Shown: piece by piece, positions 16,039 through 24,088 of the stretch
Layout of the letters: every line of letters begins with the position of its first letter
How positions within the stretch are numbered: the stretch's first letter is position 1
Assembly: GCA_005881435.1 (NCBI GenBank)
Contig: VBHP01000091.1
Span: forward strand, 1-54,923
Length of the DNA stretch: 54,923 nt
Source of the DNA: Chloroflexota bacterium
GTDB lineage: Bacteria > Chloroflexota > Limnocylindria > P2-11E > CF-107
Direction of reading: 5' to 3'
Translations under genes and position numbers: made by a program
Notes under the pieces: generated by a model
The model's input: the letters and a program-made list of their open reading frames with translations, nothing else
The model's database searches: none
Told to the model about the DNA's origin: nothing

Positions 16039-16281
16039 ATGGGCTGCTGGGGCGGTTGTCTCCGGTTTCTCTTCTTCGCGCTGTGGCGCGCCATCCTCGC
16101 GGCGCTCGTCGCTATCCTTTTCGCGCGCGTCGACGCCTACGTCGAGCGCCGCCACGGATCGCATCCTGCCGGACGCGCATATCGCGCGTGGCGCGGGAAC
16201 AAGCTTCGTCGCGGCGCCCCGCCGGATGCCTCGTCGGCCGTGGAGGGATCCGTGCGCCGTGACAATCCTCGCCAGCGCTAG
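16039..16281 (+). CDS. Small membrane protein, hypothetical
   Basis: Eighty residues from the ATG at 16039, 3 nt after the LarA-like stop. The N-terminus M-G-C-W-G-G-C leads into one hydrophobic helix (about 8-27) and then a highly basic tail rich in Arg. The last 23 nt overlap the start of the alcohol dehydrogenase. I recognise no family. The tight spacing between two expressed genes and the clean helix support it; the basic C-terminal part could alternatively be noise of the high-GC frame. Confidence 0.5.
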   Translation: MGCWGGCLRFLFFALWRAILAALVAILFARVDAYVERRHGSHPAGRAYRAWRGNKLRRGAPPDASSAVEGSVRRDNPRQR

Positions 16282-17407
16282 CGTCAACCTCTTCCGCATC
16301 CCCACGCGCATCGTCTACGGTCGAGGCGTGGCCTCGCGCGTGGCCGAGCCGCTCGCCGAGGTCGGCGCCAAGCGAGTGCTCATCGTCACCGATAAGGGCG
16401 TGCGGAACGCGAAACTGCTGGAGCCGATCGAACAGGCGCTACGCGACGCCGGCGTGACCTATGACAGTTACGACGACGTCGTCCCGGACCCTGGCGTGGC
16501 CGAAGTCGATCGCTGCTTCGCGCGATATCGGGAATCCGGCGCGCAGGCGATCGTCGCAGTGGGCGGCGGCTCCTCGATCGACACCGCGAAGATGGCCGCG
16601 GTCCTTGCCACCAACGGCGGCTCCGTTCTGGACTACGTCGGCATCGACAAGGTGGCCAAGCCGGCCGCGCCGGTGGTCGCCGTCCCGACGACGGCCGGAA
16701 CGGGGGCGGAGCTCTGCGTCAACAGCGTCATCGCCAACAAAGCCGAGCACAAGAAGCTCGTGGTGATCTCGCCGAACGCGACGCCGCTCTACGCGCTCGA
16801 GGATCCGTTGATGACGGTCGGACTGCCGCCCTTTCTCACCGCGATCACCGGCATGGACACCCTCGTCCACGCGATCGAGTCGTTCGTCTGCAAGAACGCG
16901 TATCGCGCCAGCGAGCTGCTCGCGCTCGAGGCCGTGAAGTACGCGGCTGAAGCGCTGCCGCGCGCAGTCAAAGACGGCAAGGACCTGGAGGCACGCGACC
17001 TGATGATGCAGAGCGTGATCATGGCCACGCTGGCCTTCTCCAATACACGCCTCGGCAACGTCCACGCCATGGCGCTACCGCTCGGCGGCTGGTTCGACGT
17101 CGCGCACGGCACGGCTGTCGCCGTGCTGCTCCCGCACGTCATGGCCTTCAACCGCGACAGCGCGCTAGAGAAGTTCGAGACCCTGGCCCAGGCGATGGGC
17201 GAGGAGGCGGACGCGCAGAACGCGGTCGATCACGCCTTCCGGCTGAACGAGCAGATCGGTATCCCGAAGCGGTTGCGCGACGTCGGCGTTCGTGATGACG
17301 GCATCGAGAGGATGACCGACGATGCGATGAAGAGCGGCAACATCGCCGTGAACCCACGAACGACCGAACGCGCCGACATCATCGCGCTCTACCGGGCGGC
17401 GCTGTGA
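16259..17407 (+). CDS. Iron-containing (group III) alcohol dehydrogenase
   Basis: A 382-residue enzyme from the GTG at 16259, with GGAGGG upstream. The N-terminal domain binds NAD(P) through V-G-G-G-S-S-I-D-T-A-K. P-T-T-A-G-T-G-A-E follows. The metal site has T-G-M-D-T-L-V-H-A-I-E-S and G-N-V-H-A-M-A-L-P-L-G-G...V-A-H-G, providing the expected His ligands. It oxidises an alcohol or reduces an aldehyde; the substrate is not predictable. It overlaps the small membrane ORF upstream and shares GTGA with the HExxH gene downstream. Length is normal for the family. Confidence 0.93.
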   Translation: MTILASASVNLFRIPTRIVYGRGVASRVAEPLAEVGAKRVLIVTDKGVRNAKLLEPIEQALRDAGVTYDSYDDVVPDPGVAEVDRCFARYRESGAQAIVAVGGGSSIDTAKMAAVLATNGGSVLDYVGIDKVAKPAAPVVAVPTTAGTGAELCVNSVIANKAEHKKLVVISPNATPLYALEDPLMTVGLPPFLTAITGMDTLVHAIESFVCKNAYRASELLALEAVKYAAEALPRAVKDGKDLEARDLMMQSVIMATLAFSNTRLGNVHAMALPLGGWFDVAHGTAVAVLLPHVMAFNRDSALEKFETLAQAMGEEADAQNAVDHAFRLNEQIGIPKRLRDVGVRDDGIERMTDDAMKSGNIAVNPRTTERADIIALYRAAL

Positions 17408-17892
17408 AACTGATCTCGAAACATCCGCGCATCACGGCGGCGGAATTCCGGGAGCTGATCGCTGGACTCCCCGACGCGGAAGGCTACGAGGTCTCCTTGA
17501 GGCCGCTGCGCTATCGCACCAGCCCACATCTGGCGGCCGAGACGGACTACGAGGCGCGGACCGTCGTCATCCGTTTGCCCGAACCGTTCTTTCCTTTCGG
17601 TGACACCGTGGCCTACGGCGCGAAGCGCGTGGCCGCTAAGGGGCTGCGGTTCATCTGGCTCTCCGAGGGCGTCACGTTCCGCACGCCGCGCGACGTGATC
17701 CGCTTCCTCTACTGCCACGAATGGATGCACTGGTTCCTGCACGAGCGTCTCGGCCGCAAGGGTTCGGCGGAGACGACCTGCGATCGCTTCGCGCTGCGCA
17801 ACTACCTCAAGAAGTTCGTCACCTTCGACGACGCGAAGGCCGCGTTGCGCCGTCAGTCCGAGGATGGCCCGCAGCCGCAGCTCGCCCGCTGA
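17404..17892 (+). CDS. Putative zinc-metallopeptidase-like protein with HEWMH motif
   Basis: A 162-residue soluble protein from the GTG at 17404 (GTGA overlap with the dehydrogenase). The central H-E-W-M-H is an HExxH zinc motif, followed by W-F-L-H-E-R-L-G and a Cys-containing C-D-R-F-A-L-R-N-Y helix that could supply a third ligand. Around it are two hydrophobic strands (T-V-V-I-R-L, F-I-W-L-S). This resembles small SprT-like or phage-type metallopeptidases in layout, but I cannot name a family. Its 3' end overlaps the convergent MTHFS-like gene by 74 nt. Confidence 0.75.
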   Translation: MKLISKHPRITAAEFRELIAGLPDAEGYEVSLRPLRYRTSPHLAAETDYEARTVVIRLPEPFFPFGDTVAYGAKRVAAKGLRFIWLSEGVTFRTPRDVIRFLYCHEWMHWFLHERLGRKGSAETTCDRFALRNYLKKFVTFDDAKAALRRQSEDGPQPQLAR

Positions 17893-18574
17893 GCACCGGT
17901 ATCTCTTCGATCTTCGCGCCATCGAGGTCGCCCCAGATGATGCCTCGTGGGCGTTTCGTGCGCCGTGGCCGAAGCACCCGTGTGGGCGTGACGATGAGGT
18001 CGACACGAAAGTCATGGGCCGTCTCGGGGAGATCCTCGTCCAGGACCTGCAGGTCATGCACCGTCGTGGCGATCACGGTGGAGGCGTCGACGAGCCCTGC
18101 ATCCAACAGGAGCGCGAATTCGAGATCGGAGTAACCGCCACCCTTGCCAACCCGCACACCTCTCCGGTTGATTGCGACCGTGCCGCAGATGATCAGATCG
18201 ATGTGCTCGAGCTCCTCGATGGACGTTGCGCGACCGTATCTCGAAGCGCCCGAGATGCTTGCTGCCATGCGCGGCGTCACGCGCAGGCGCGCTGGATCGA
18301 GCCTGAGGAACGGACGCACCGCACGCAGGCGTGGCACCGCCATGTACACGCGCCTTCCCTCCGCCAGCGCCTGCGCCCGGACCGGCAGCTGCGGCGCGTC
18401 GGGATTCACTTTCAACGCGCGCGCCGCTTCCCACTCAGGTTGATCCGATAGGAGCGCGGCGGCGCGCTCGGCGCCGACGAAGTTCGGAATGCGACCGTGG
18501 GCTCCAGGGAATCGCGCCGCGTGCTCGCGCTCCAGCAGCCGCCACATCCGTTCGCGGACCGCGGCCTTGTCCAT
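17819..18574 (-). CDS. 5-formyltetrahydrofolate cyclo-ligase family protein (MTHFS/MTHFSD-like)
   Basis: A 251-residue protein from the ATG at 18574, which sits 8 nt after TACCCT, a likely leaderless start. The basic N-terminus is followed by P-x-F-x-G-A-E-R-A-A, an A-L-K-V-N-P-D strand, and G-K-G-G-G-Y-S-D-L-E, the glycine-rich loop that binds nucleotide in cyclo-ligases. The C-terminal I-I-W-G-D-L-D...E-E-I-P-V-L resembles the MTHFSD branch, whose members need not be true cyclo-ligases. The extreme Arg-rich end lies antisense to the HExxH gene. It may salvage 5-formyl-THF; the folate genes further on support folate relevance only loosely. Confidence 0.82.
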   Translation of the reverse strand: MDKAAVRERMWRLLEREHAARFPGAHGRIPNFVGAERAAALLSDQPEWEAARALKVNPDAPQLPVRAQALAEGRRVYMAVPRLRAVRPFLRLDPARLRVTPRMAASISGASRYGRATSIEELEHIDLIICGTVAINRRGVRVGKGGGYSDLEFALLLDAGLVDASTVIATTVHDLQVLDEDLPETAHDFRVDLIVTPTRVLRPRRTKRPRGIIWGDLDGAKIEEIPVLSGRAAAAGHPRTDGATRPSRRRR

Positions 18575-18582
18575 CGCCGCTG

Positions 18583-18601
18583 AGGGTAGGCCCGGTACCC
18601 T
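18583..18601. promoter_or_regulatory. Mirror-image -10 elements between MTHFS-like gene and ABC exporter operon
   Basis: AGGGTA (18583-18588) and TACCCT (18596-18601) are inverted copies separated by 7 nt. Read on the minus strand the first is TACCCT, ending 8 nt before the ATG at 18574. The second ends 6 nt before the GTG at 18608. Both genes would be leaderless. Confidence 0.5.
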
Positions 18602-18607
18602 AACTCG

Positions 18608-19612
18608 GTGAACGCACCAGTCTTCGTGCGCGATCTGGCCAAGAGCTATCGCGTCCACGAGCGCGAGGAAGGCCTCGGCGCGGCGATGCGCGCGCTGGTG
18701 AAGCGACGGTACCGCGACGTGCGCGCGGTGGACGGGATCACCTTCGAGATCGGCGAGGGCGAGGTCGTCGGCTTTCTCGGACCGAACGGCGCGGGCAAGA
18801 CCACGACGCTAAAGATGCTCGCCGGTCTGCTGTATCCGACGTCCGGGGAAGCGACGGTGCTCGGGCACACACCGTGGCTGCGCGAGTCCCGATTCCTGAC
18901 CCAGATCACGCTGCTGATGGGGAACCGCTCGCAGCTGGTGTGGGATATCCCAGCCGCGGATTCGTTCCGGGTGCTGCAACAGATCTACGAGATCGGAGAG
19001 TCCGATTACCGGGTGCGTCTCGACGAGCTCAGCGACCTCCTCGACCTCGGTCCACTGCTGCACAAGCCGGTCCGACAGCTCAGCCTCGGCGAGCGCATGA
19101 AGGTCGAGTTCGCGGCGTCGCTCGTGCATGCGCCCCGCGTGATCTTCCTCGATGAACCGACGATCGGCCTCGACGTCACGGCGCAGACGCGAATCCGGCG
19201 CTTCGTCGCCGATTACAACCGGCGCACCGGCGCGACGATCCTGCTGACCAGCCACTACATGGACGATGTGGTAGCGCTGTGCCGCCGCGTGCTGGTGATC
19301 CATCACGGCAAGTTGCTCTACGACGGCGGCCTGGCCGACCTCGCGACGCGAATGGCGCCGTACAAGCTCGTCGTGGTGACCCTTGCGGATGGGGCCTCGC
19401 CGCGGTTCGACGAGTTCGGTGAAGTCGTCGCCAGCGAAGAGGGGCGCACGACCGTTCGCGTACCACGTGAGAGCGCGGCGGAGCGTACCGCCGCGATCAT
19501 CCGCGCCTTCGAGCAGCAGGTCGTCGACCTGTCGGTGGAGGATCCGCCGATCGAGGAGGTCATCGACCGCGTCTTCAGCGGGGAGCGGCCTCTTTCTCAG
19601 GTGCGCTCGTGA
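18608..19612 (+). CDS. ABC-2 exporter ATP-binding protein (COG4586-like)
   Basis: A 334-residue ATPase from the GTG at 18608. Walker A is G-P-N-G-A-G-K-T-T-T, signature L-S-L-G-E-R-M-K, Walker B V-I-F-L-D-E-P-T-I-G-L-D and switch T-S-H-Y-M-D-D. The long insertion before Walker A (E-R-E-E-G-L-G-A-A-M-R-A-L) and the R-Y-R-D-V-R-A-V-D-G-I segment are typical of the COG4586 group, which pairs with two different permeases exactly as here. A TACCCT box 6 nt before the GTG suggests a leaderless transcript. Substrate is unknown for this exporter class. Confidence 0.92.
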   Translation: MNAPVFVRDLAKSYRVHEREEGLGAAMRALVKRRYRDVRAVDGITFEIGEGEVVGFLGPNGAGKTTTLKMLAGLLYPTSGEATVLGHTPWLRESRFLTQITLLMGNRSQLVWDIPAADSFRVLQQIYEIGESDYRVRLDELSDLLDLGPLLHKPVRQLSLGERMKVEFAASLVHAPRVIFLDEPTIGLDVTAQTRIRRFVADYNRRTGATILLTSHYMDDVVALCRRVLVIHHGKLLYDGGLADLATRMAPYKLVVVTLADGASPRFDEFGEVVASEEGRTTVRVPRESAAERTAAIIRAFEQQVVDLSVEDPPIEEVIDRVFSGERPLSQVRS

Positions 19613-20409
19613 AGCTGCTGCGCATCTACCGGGCGTTGCTGACGGCGCAGCTCCAAGCGACGGCCCAGTACCGCGCTCAGGCCTTCCTCTATGTGCTGTT
19701 CTCGGTGATCCGGCCGATCGTGTTTCTCGCGGCGTGGGTCGCGGTGGCCAATGCCCGCGGCGGATCGGTGGGCTCGTTCGACGTCGCCGATTTCGCCGGC
19801 TACTTCATCGCGCTCACGCTGGTGAGCCACCTGTGCATGTCGTGGTTCGCGTGGGAGTTCGAGCAGGACGTCGCGCAAGGCAATCTCTCGCCTCGGCTGC
19901 TTCGGCCGCTGCATCCGATCCACTACGCCGCAGCCGCCAACATTTCCTACAAGATCGTGACCTCGATCGGGCTGCTTCCGATCTTGCTCCTGGTGGCTGT
20001 GAGCTTTCACGCGCGGTTCCAGACCACGCTGGAGCACCTCCTACTTTTCATCCCGAGCATGATTCTCGCCGCGGTCCTGTCGTTCCTCTTCGATTGGGTA
20101 CAGGCGTCGACCGCGTTCTGGATCACGCGCTCGAGTCAGGTGTCTTTCGTTCTCGGACGGGTGAGCTTCATCTTCGGCGGACAGATCGCGCCGCTGGCGC
20201 TGCTGCCGGGCGTCCTCGGCACGATCGCCTACGCGCTTCCGTTCGGATACATGCTGGCTGTGCCGGCCGACATTCTTCGGGGCGGCGTCGATCCGGCGCG
20301 AGGGCTGCTGCTCGTCGGCGCGCAGGCGCTCTGGGTGCTCCTGTTCTACGCCGCCCTGCAGCGCGTGTGGCGAGCGGGCGTCCGCGAATACAGCGCGGTG
20401 GGTGCCTGA
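19609..20409 (+). CDS. ABC-2 exporter permease (COG4587-like)
   Basis: A 266-residue membrane protein with six predicted helices, overlapping the ATPase stop by 4 nt (GTGA). It has the N-terminal amphipathic L-R-I-Y-R-A-L-L-T-A-Q-L and, mid-protein, F-E-Q-D-V-A-Q-G-N-L-S-P-R-L-L-R-P-L-H-P, the cytosolic coupling segment of this permease group. Together with the next gene it forms a heteromeric channel. No periplasmic domain is visible, which argues for a lipid-like or small hydrophobic substrate; that is inference. Confidence 0.9.
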   Translation: MKLLRIYRALLTAQLQATAQYRAQAFLYVLFSVIRPIVFLAAWVAVANARGGSVGSFDVADFAGYFIALTLVSHLCMSWFAWEFEQDVAQGNLSPRLLRPLHPIHYAAAANISYKIVTSIGLLPILLLVAVSFHARFQTTLEHLLLFIPSMILAAVLSFLFDWVQASTAFWITRSSQVSFVLGRVSFIFGGQIAPLALLPGVLGTIAYALPFGYMLAVPADILRGGVDPARGLLLVGAQALWVLLFYAALQRVWRAGVREYSAVGA

Positions 20410-21196
20410 GGTGCGGTACGCGCGGATCGCCGCGATCTTCCTGCGGACCGAGATCCAGTACGCCATGGCATATCGCGCGAACTTCACCTTCGGAATCGTT
20501 CGGCTCTTCATCGTCGTCGGGACGAGCATCGGCGCCGCGCTGATCCTGTTCCAGTACACCGACGCCATGAACGGCTGGACGCTTCCGCAGATGATCGCGC
20601 TCCTCGGTGTCTATTACCTCGTGCAAGGACTCGCTGACCTGATGTTCATGCCCAGCGTCACGAAGCTGATGGAGCAGGTTCGCCTGGGGACGCTCGACTT
20701 CGTCCTGCTGAAGCCGGCGAACAGCCAGTTCCTCGTCAGCACGCGCTACGTCGAGCCGACACAGATCGCGAGCGTGATCGTCGGCGCGGCGGTCGTCGCT
20801 CTCGGCGCGTCGCGGATGCAGCCGTCGCCAGCGCTCTCCGACGCGCTCTCGTTTGCCCTCGCGCTCGCCTGCGGCGTCGCGCTGGTGTACTCGCTCCTCA
20901 TCGCCATAGGTACGTTGGCGTTCTGGTTCGTGCGGATGGACAACCTGCTCGTGATCTTCTCCAGCCTCATCGAGGCCGGGCGGTTCCCCGTGGACATCTA
21001 TCCCGGATGGCTGCGTGCGACGCTTTCGACGCTCGTCCCGATCGGCATCGCGGTGACGGTGCCGGCGCAGGCGATATCGGGACGCGTTGATGCGCTCGGG
21101 CTGGCAACGATCGTCCTCGTCGGCGCGGGCTCACTCGTCTTCACGGCGTGGTTCTGGCGGCGCGGGCTCCGCTCCTATACCGGAGCGAGCGCGTAA
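20402..21196 (+). CDS. ABC-2 exporter permease (COG3694-like)
   Basis: A 264-residue permease with six predicted helices. It starts at GTG 20402 (8 nt overlap) or GTG 20411; no ribosome site separates the two. The coupling segment reads M-E-Q-V-R-L-G-T-L-D-F-V-L-L-K-P-A-N, parallel to the partner's G-N-L-S-P-R-L-L-R-P-L. This shows the two permeases are paralogues. The protein ends with the G-L-R-x-Y-x-G-x-x-A tail common to the family. It completes the ATPase-permease-permease operon. Confidence 0.9.
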   Translation: MPEVRYARIAAIFLRTEIQYAMAYRANFTFGIVRLFIVVGTSIGAALILFQYTDAMNGWTLPQMIALLGVYYLVQGLADLMFMPSVTKLMEQVRLGTLDFVLLKPANSQFLVSTRYVEPTQIASVIVGAAVVALGASRMQPSPALSDALSFALALACGVALVYSLLIAIGTLAFWFVRMDNLLVIFSSLIEAGRFPVDIYPGWLRATLSTLVPIGIAVTVPAQAISGRVDALGLATIVLVGAGSLVFTAWFWRRGLRSYTGASA

Positions 21197-21200
21197 TCTC

Positions 21201-21377
21201 ATGAGCGTGATGCCATCTGCTGGACGCGTCTTGCTGCTGGCGTCCGGAGTCGCGGTGCTGTTCGGGCCACTGCTCATCGCGACACAGCTCGCCCGCTACG
21301 TCCCCGTCGACTGGCTGGCGTGGGTACCGCTCGCGCTTGCGCTGCTGCTCAGCTGGTCCGTTCTCGCGCCGCGGTAG
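21201..21377 (+). CDS. Small membrane protein, hypothetical
   Basis: Fifty-eight residues from the ATG at 21201, 4 nt after the last exporter gene. Two hydrophobic helices (about 8-27 and 38-54) are separated by Y-V-P-V-D-W. Its last 29 nt overlap the convergent glycosyltransferase. The position in the operon suggests co-expression with the ABC-2 exporter, but no family is recognised and no function can be assigned. Confidence 0.5.
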   Translation: MSVMPSAGRVLLLASGVAVLFGPLLIATQLARYVPVDWLAWVPLALALLLSWSVLAPR

Positions 21378-22635
21378 CCACGCTCGCGAGTCGTTCCAGC
21401 TCATCGGCGGCCCGATCTGCACCACCGCCGGCCTGGAGCGTGGCCCCGAGTTCCACCGCGCGGCGGCGATAACCCGGATCCATCAGGACCGCCGTCGCCG
21501 CGTCGCGGAGGTCGGCGGCGCTCACCTGAGCGCGCAGCGTCCGTCCGGCGCCAAGCGCAGCCACGCGCCGCGCCACGATGAGCTGGTCGTGCACCTGCGG
21601 GTACACCACCAACGGCACGCCGAAGTACAGCGCCTCGTTCACGCTGTTCATGCCGCCGTGGGTGACGAACAGCGTGGTCCGCCGCAACAGCGCGAGCTGC
21701 GGCACAAAGGCGCGGACATGGACCCTCGGGCCGAGTGGCCCGAGGCTTGCCGAGTCGACCGAATCGCCTACTGACAGGACCAGGGGCTCAGGGCGCTCGG
21801 CGAACGCCTCGATGGCCGCGCGGAAGAATTCCGGACGCCGGTTGAACAGCGTTCCGAGTGAGACGTAGATCAGCGGGCCGCGTGGAAGGCCCTCGAGGTC
21901 GGTGTCCGACAGCTGTTCCTGGCGCAGCGCCGCACCGACGAACGCGTATGTCTCGTCGAACAGGTCGCCGAACGGTTGCAGCTCACGCGAGGTGAACACG
22001 AGGTTCAGCCGCTCGCGAGCCGACCAGATCTCGCCGGCACGCGGCGGCGGCGCGCCGAACCGGCGCCGGAGCGAGCGGCGGACGCGCTCGAAGGCGAGCA
22101 CTTCCGGCAAGGCCGCGGCGACCTGACCCAGCCCGTATACCAGCAGCGCGGGATCGCGCCGGATGACGCGGTCGTCGATGACGAATGTCGAGATCGAGGC
22201 CGCTGCGGGAATGTGCAGCACGCGTGCGACGTATGCGCCCCATACGGCCAGCGCGTCGTGCACGACGACGTCCGGTCTGTCCGCGGTGAGCGCGTCGATG
22301 AGCGCCGGCAGCACGCGCGCGGTGACCTCCATCAACAGCCGGGCCAGCCGGATGAGGTTGTCGGCCGCCTGACGCGCCTCGTAGTCGGGTAGGTCGGGAT
22401 AGGCACGGAAGCGCGCGCCACTCCGTTCGACCGCTGCCCGGAACTGTTCGAACGACCAGTACTCGATGCGGTGACCGCGCCGCGCCAACTCGGCGACGAC
22501 GGCCAGGGTGGGATTGGTATGACCGTGGGCGGGAACGTTGAGGAAGGCGAACTTAGCCGCGTGACCAAGCGTACGCGCGCTCGTTCCGGCGCGCGCCTCT
22601 AGACTGCCGCGCCAGATGCCGATCAAGGCCGTCAT
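21349..22635 (-). CDS. Family 1 (UGT/MGT-type) glycosyltransferase
   Basis: A protein of about 400 residues with a GT-B fold. The N-terminal N-V-P-A-H-G-H-T-N-P-T-L is the acceptor-side motif of macrolide-type glycosyltransferases with its catalytic His. The C-terminal donor motif reads T-H-G-G-M-N-S-V-N-E-A...G-V-P-L-V-V-Y-P-Q-V-H-D-Q. It should move a sugar from an NDP donor to a small hydrophobic acceptor. The start is unclear: no ATG, GTG or TTG is in frame between TTG 22626 and the conserved motif, so either a short non-homologous leader is translated or a non-standard start is used. The 5' end overlaps the divergent HAD gene by 20 nt. Confidence 0.85.
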   Translation of the reverse strand: MTALIGIWRGSLEARAGTSARTLGHAAKFAFLNVPAHGHTNPTLAVVAELARRGHRIEYWSFEQFRAAVERSGARFRAYPDLPDYEARQAADNLIRLARLLMEVTARVLPALIDALTADRPDVVVHDALAVWGAYVARVLHIPAAASISTFVIDDRVIRRDPALLVYGLGQVAAALPEVLAFERVRRSLRRRFGAPPPRAGEIWSARERLNLVFTSRELQPFGDLFDETYAFVGAALRQEQLSDTDLEGLPRGPLIYVSLGTLFNRRPEFFRAAIEAFAERPEPLVLSVGDSVDSASLGPLGPRVHVRAFVPQLALLRRTTLFVTHGGMNSVNEALYFGVPLVVYPQVHDQLIVARRVAALGAGRTLRAQVSAADLRDAATAVLMDPGYRRRAVELGATLQAGGGADRAADELERLASVATAARERTS

Positions 22636-23449
22636 CTTCGACCTCGACGGCGTTCTCTATCGCGGCGACCAGGCGTTGCCGGGTGCCGCCGAGGTCGTCG
22701 AGCGGCTACGCCATGCGGGCAGGCGCGTGATGTACGCGACGAACAACTCGACGCGCACGCGCCAGGAGTACGTGACGCGGCTTCGTGGCTTCGGGTTCGA
22801 GTGCGAGATCGACGATGTGGTCACCAGCGCCTGGGCAACTGCGCGGTACATCGTCCAGAAGGGTCTACGCCCGCGCGATCCGCTCGTCGTCGGCATGGAG
22901 GGTTTTCGCACGGAGCTGCGCGATGCCGGCGTGCTCGATCACGAACATGCCGTGCCGCGACCGTTCACCAACGCGTCCAGCCCCCCGGCGGACATGGTCG
23001 TCGTCGGCCTGCACCAGGCCGTGACCTACGACGACCTCGCTGAGGCACAGCGCGCGCTGATGGCCGGAGCGCCATTCATCGCCGCAAACAAGGACACCGC
23101 GTATCCGGTGGAAGGCGGGCGGCTGCTGCCCGGTGCCGGCGCGATCGTCGCCGCGCTCGAGACCGCCAGCGGCAGAGTCGCGGTCTGTGTCGGAAAGCCC
23201 GAGCCGTTCATGTTCCAGGAGGCGCTGCGCCGCGCCGGCGCCTCCGGAGGCGAAGCGATCGTCGTCGGCGACAGCCTGCAGACCGATGTGCTCGCGGCGC
23301 ATCGCGTCGGCGCCATCGGCGTGCTCATCACCACGGGCGTGACCAGCGAAGCGGCCGCGACGTCCGGAGACGGCGTTCGCGCGGATAGCGTGATCGGGTC
23401 GCTCGGCGAGCTCTTGAAGCTGCCGGTGCTGGCCGATCGACCAAAATAG
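22616..23449 (+). CDS. HAD-IIA family sugar-phosphatase (NagD-like)
   Basis: A 277-residue soluble phosphatase. Motif I is F-D-L-D-G-V-L-Y-R-G (nucleophile Asp9, general acid Asp11). Motif II is A-T-N-N-S-T-R-T and motif III/IV is G-K-P-E-P-F-M-F...V-V-G-D-S-L-Q-T-D-V. A type IIA cap lies between (about 85-180). Members dephosphorylate phosphoglycolate, nucleotides or sugar phosphates. The ATG at 22616 follows TAGACT by 10 nt. The next gene begins 9 nt after its stop, tying it to the phosphate-transport genes. Confidence 0.9.
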   Translation: MPIKAVIFDLDGVLYRGDQALPGAAEVVERLRHAGRRVMYATNNSTRTRQEYVTRLRGFGFECEIDDVVTSAWATARYIVQKGLRPRDPLVVGMEGFRTELRDAGVLDHEHAVPRPFTNASSPPADMVVVGLHQAVTYDDLAEAQRALMAGAPFIAANKDTAYPVEGGRLLPGAGAIVAALETASGRVAVCVGKPEPFMFQEALRRAGASGGEAIVVGDSLQTDVLAAHRVGAIGVLITTGVTSEAAATSGDGVRADSVIGSLGELLKLPVLADRPK

Positions 23450-23458
23450 GAGGTGACG

Positions 23459-24088
23459 ATGCCGCGCTTTCAGATCCTTCCCACCGAGCAGCGTTTCTTC
23501 GATCTATTCGAGCAGCACGCCAACACGCTGGTGCTCGCCGCGCAGCGACTGCGCAGCCTGGTCGAGGACTACACCGACGTGGAGGGCAAATTCGCGCAGC
23601 TCACCGAGGCCGAGCACCAGGGCGACTTCATCACGCACGAGATCATCGACCTTGCTCGGCGCTCCTTCACGACACCGTTCGATACCGAAGACATCACGCG
23701 CATCGCTTCCGCGGTCGACGATTCCATCGACGGCATCGAAGCGGCGGGTGACGCGCTCCTACTGTGGAAAGTCGAGAAGCCAAAGCCCGAGGCGGCCCGC
23801 CTCTGCGCGATCATCGAAGAGCAGGCGAAGCAGCTCGCCTCCGCGATGCCAAACCTACGCGACAAACGCCGATATCCCCAGGTTCGCGAGCACATCGTCG
23901 AGGTGAATCGGCTGGAGAACGACGCCGATCGCGTACTGCGCGCGGCTCTTTCAACGCTCCTGTCCGATCACCGCGACATCTTCGATCTCATGCGCTGGAA
24001 GGAGATCTACGAGCAGCTCGAGGACGCGACGGATCGATGCGAGGACGTCGCCGACGCGCTCGAGGGTGTCACCGTGAAACATGGATAG
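23459..24088 (+). CDS. DUF47 (PhoU-like) family protein
   Basis: A 209-residue helical protein. The ATG at 23459 is selected because AGGAGG lies 5 nt upstream; the GTG at 23453 would overlap that site. The sequence alternates long amphipathic helices with the acidic E-x-x-x-D and D-D-S-I-D-G-I-E-A-A-G-D clusters of the DUF47/PhoU fold, which bind metal. DUF47 genes almost always precede a PiT permease, as here, with an 8 nt overlap. It is thought to regulate that transporter. All-helical, no membrane segment. Confidence 0.92.
   Translation: MPRFQILPTEQRFFDLFEQHANTLVLAAQRLRSLVEDYTDVEGKFAQLTEAEHQGDFITHEIIDLARRSFTTPFDTEDITRIASAVDDSIDGIEAAGDALLLWKVEKPKPEAARLCAIIEEQAKQLASAMPNLRDKRRYPQVREHIVEVNRLENDADRVLRAALSTLLSDHRDIFDLMRWKEIYEQLEDATDRCEDVADALEGVTVKHG

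Noticed and set aside
15220-16311. Long minus-strand frame opposite the LarA-like gene
   Set aside because: Shadow of a gene with clear catalytic motifs on the plus strand; no motifs of its own.
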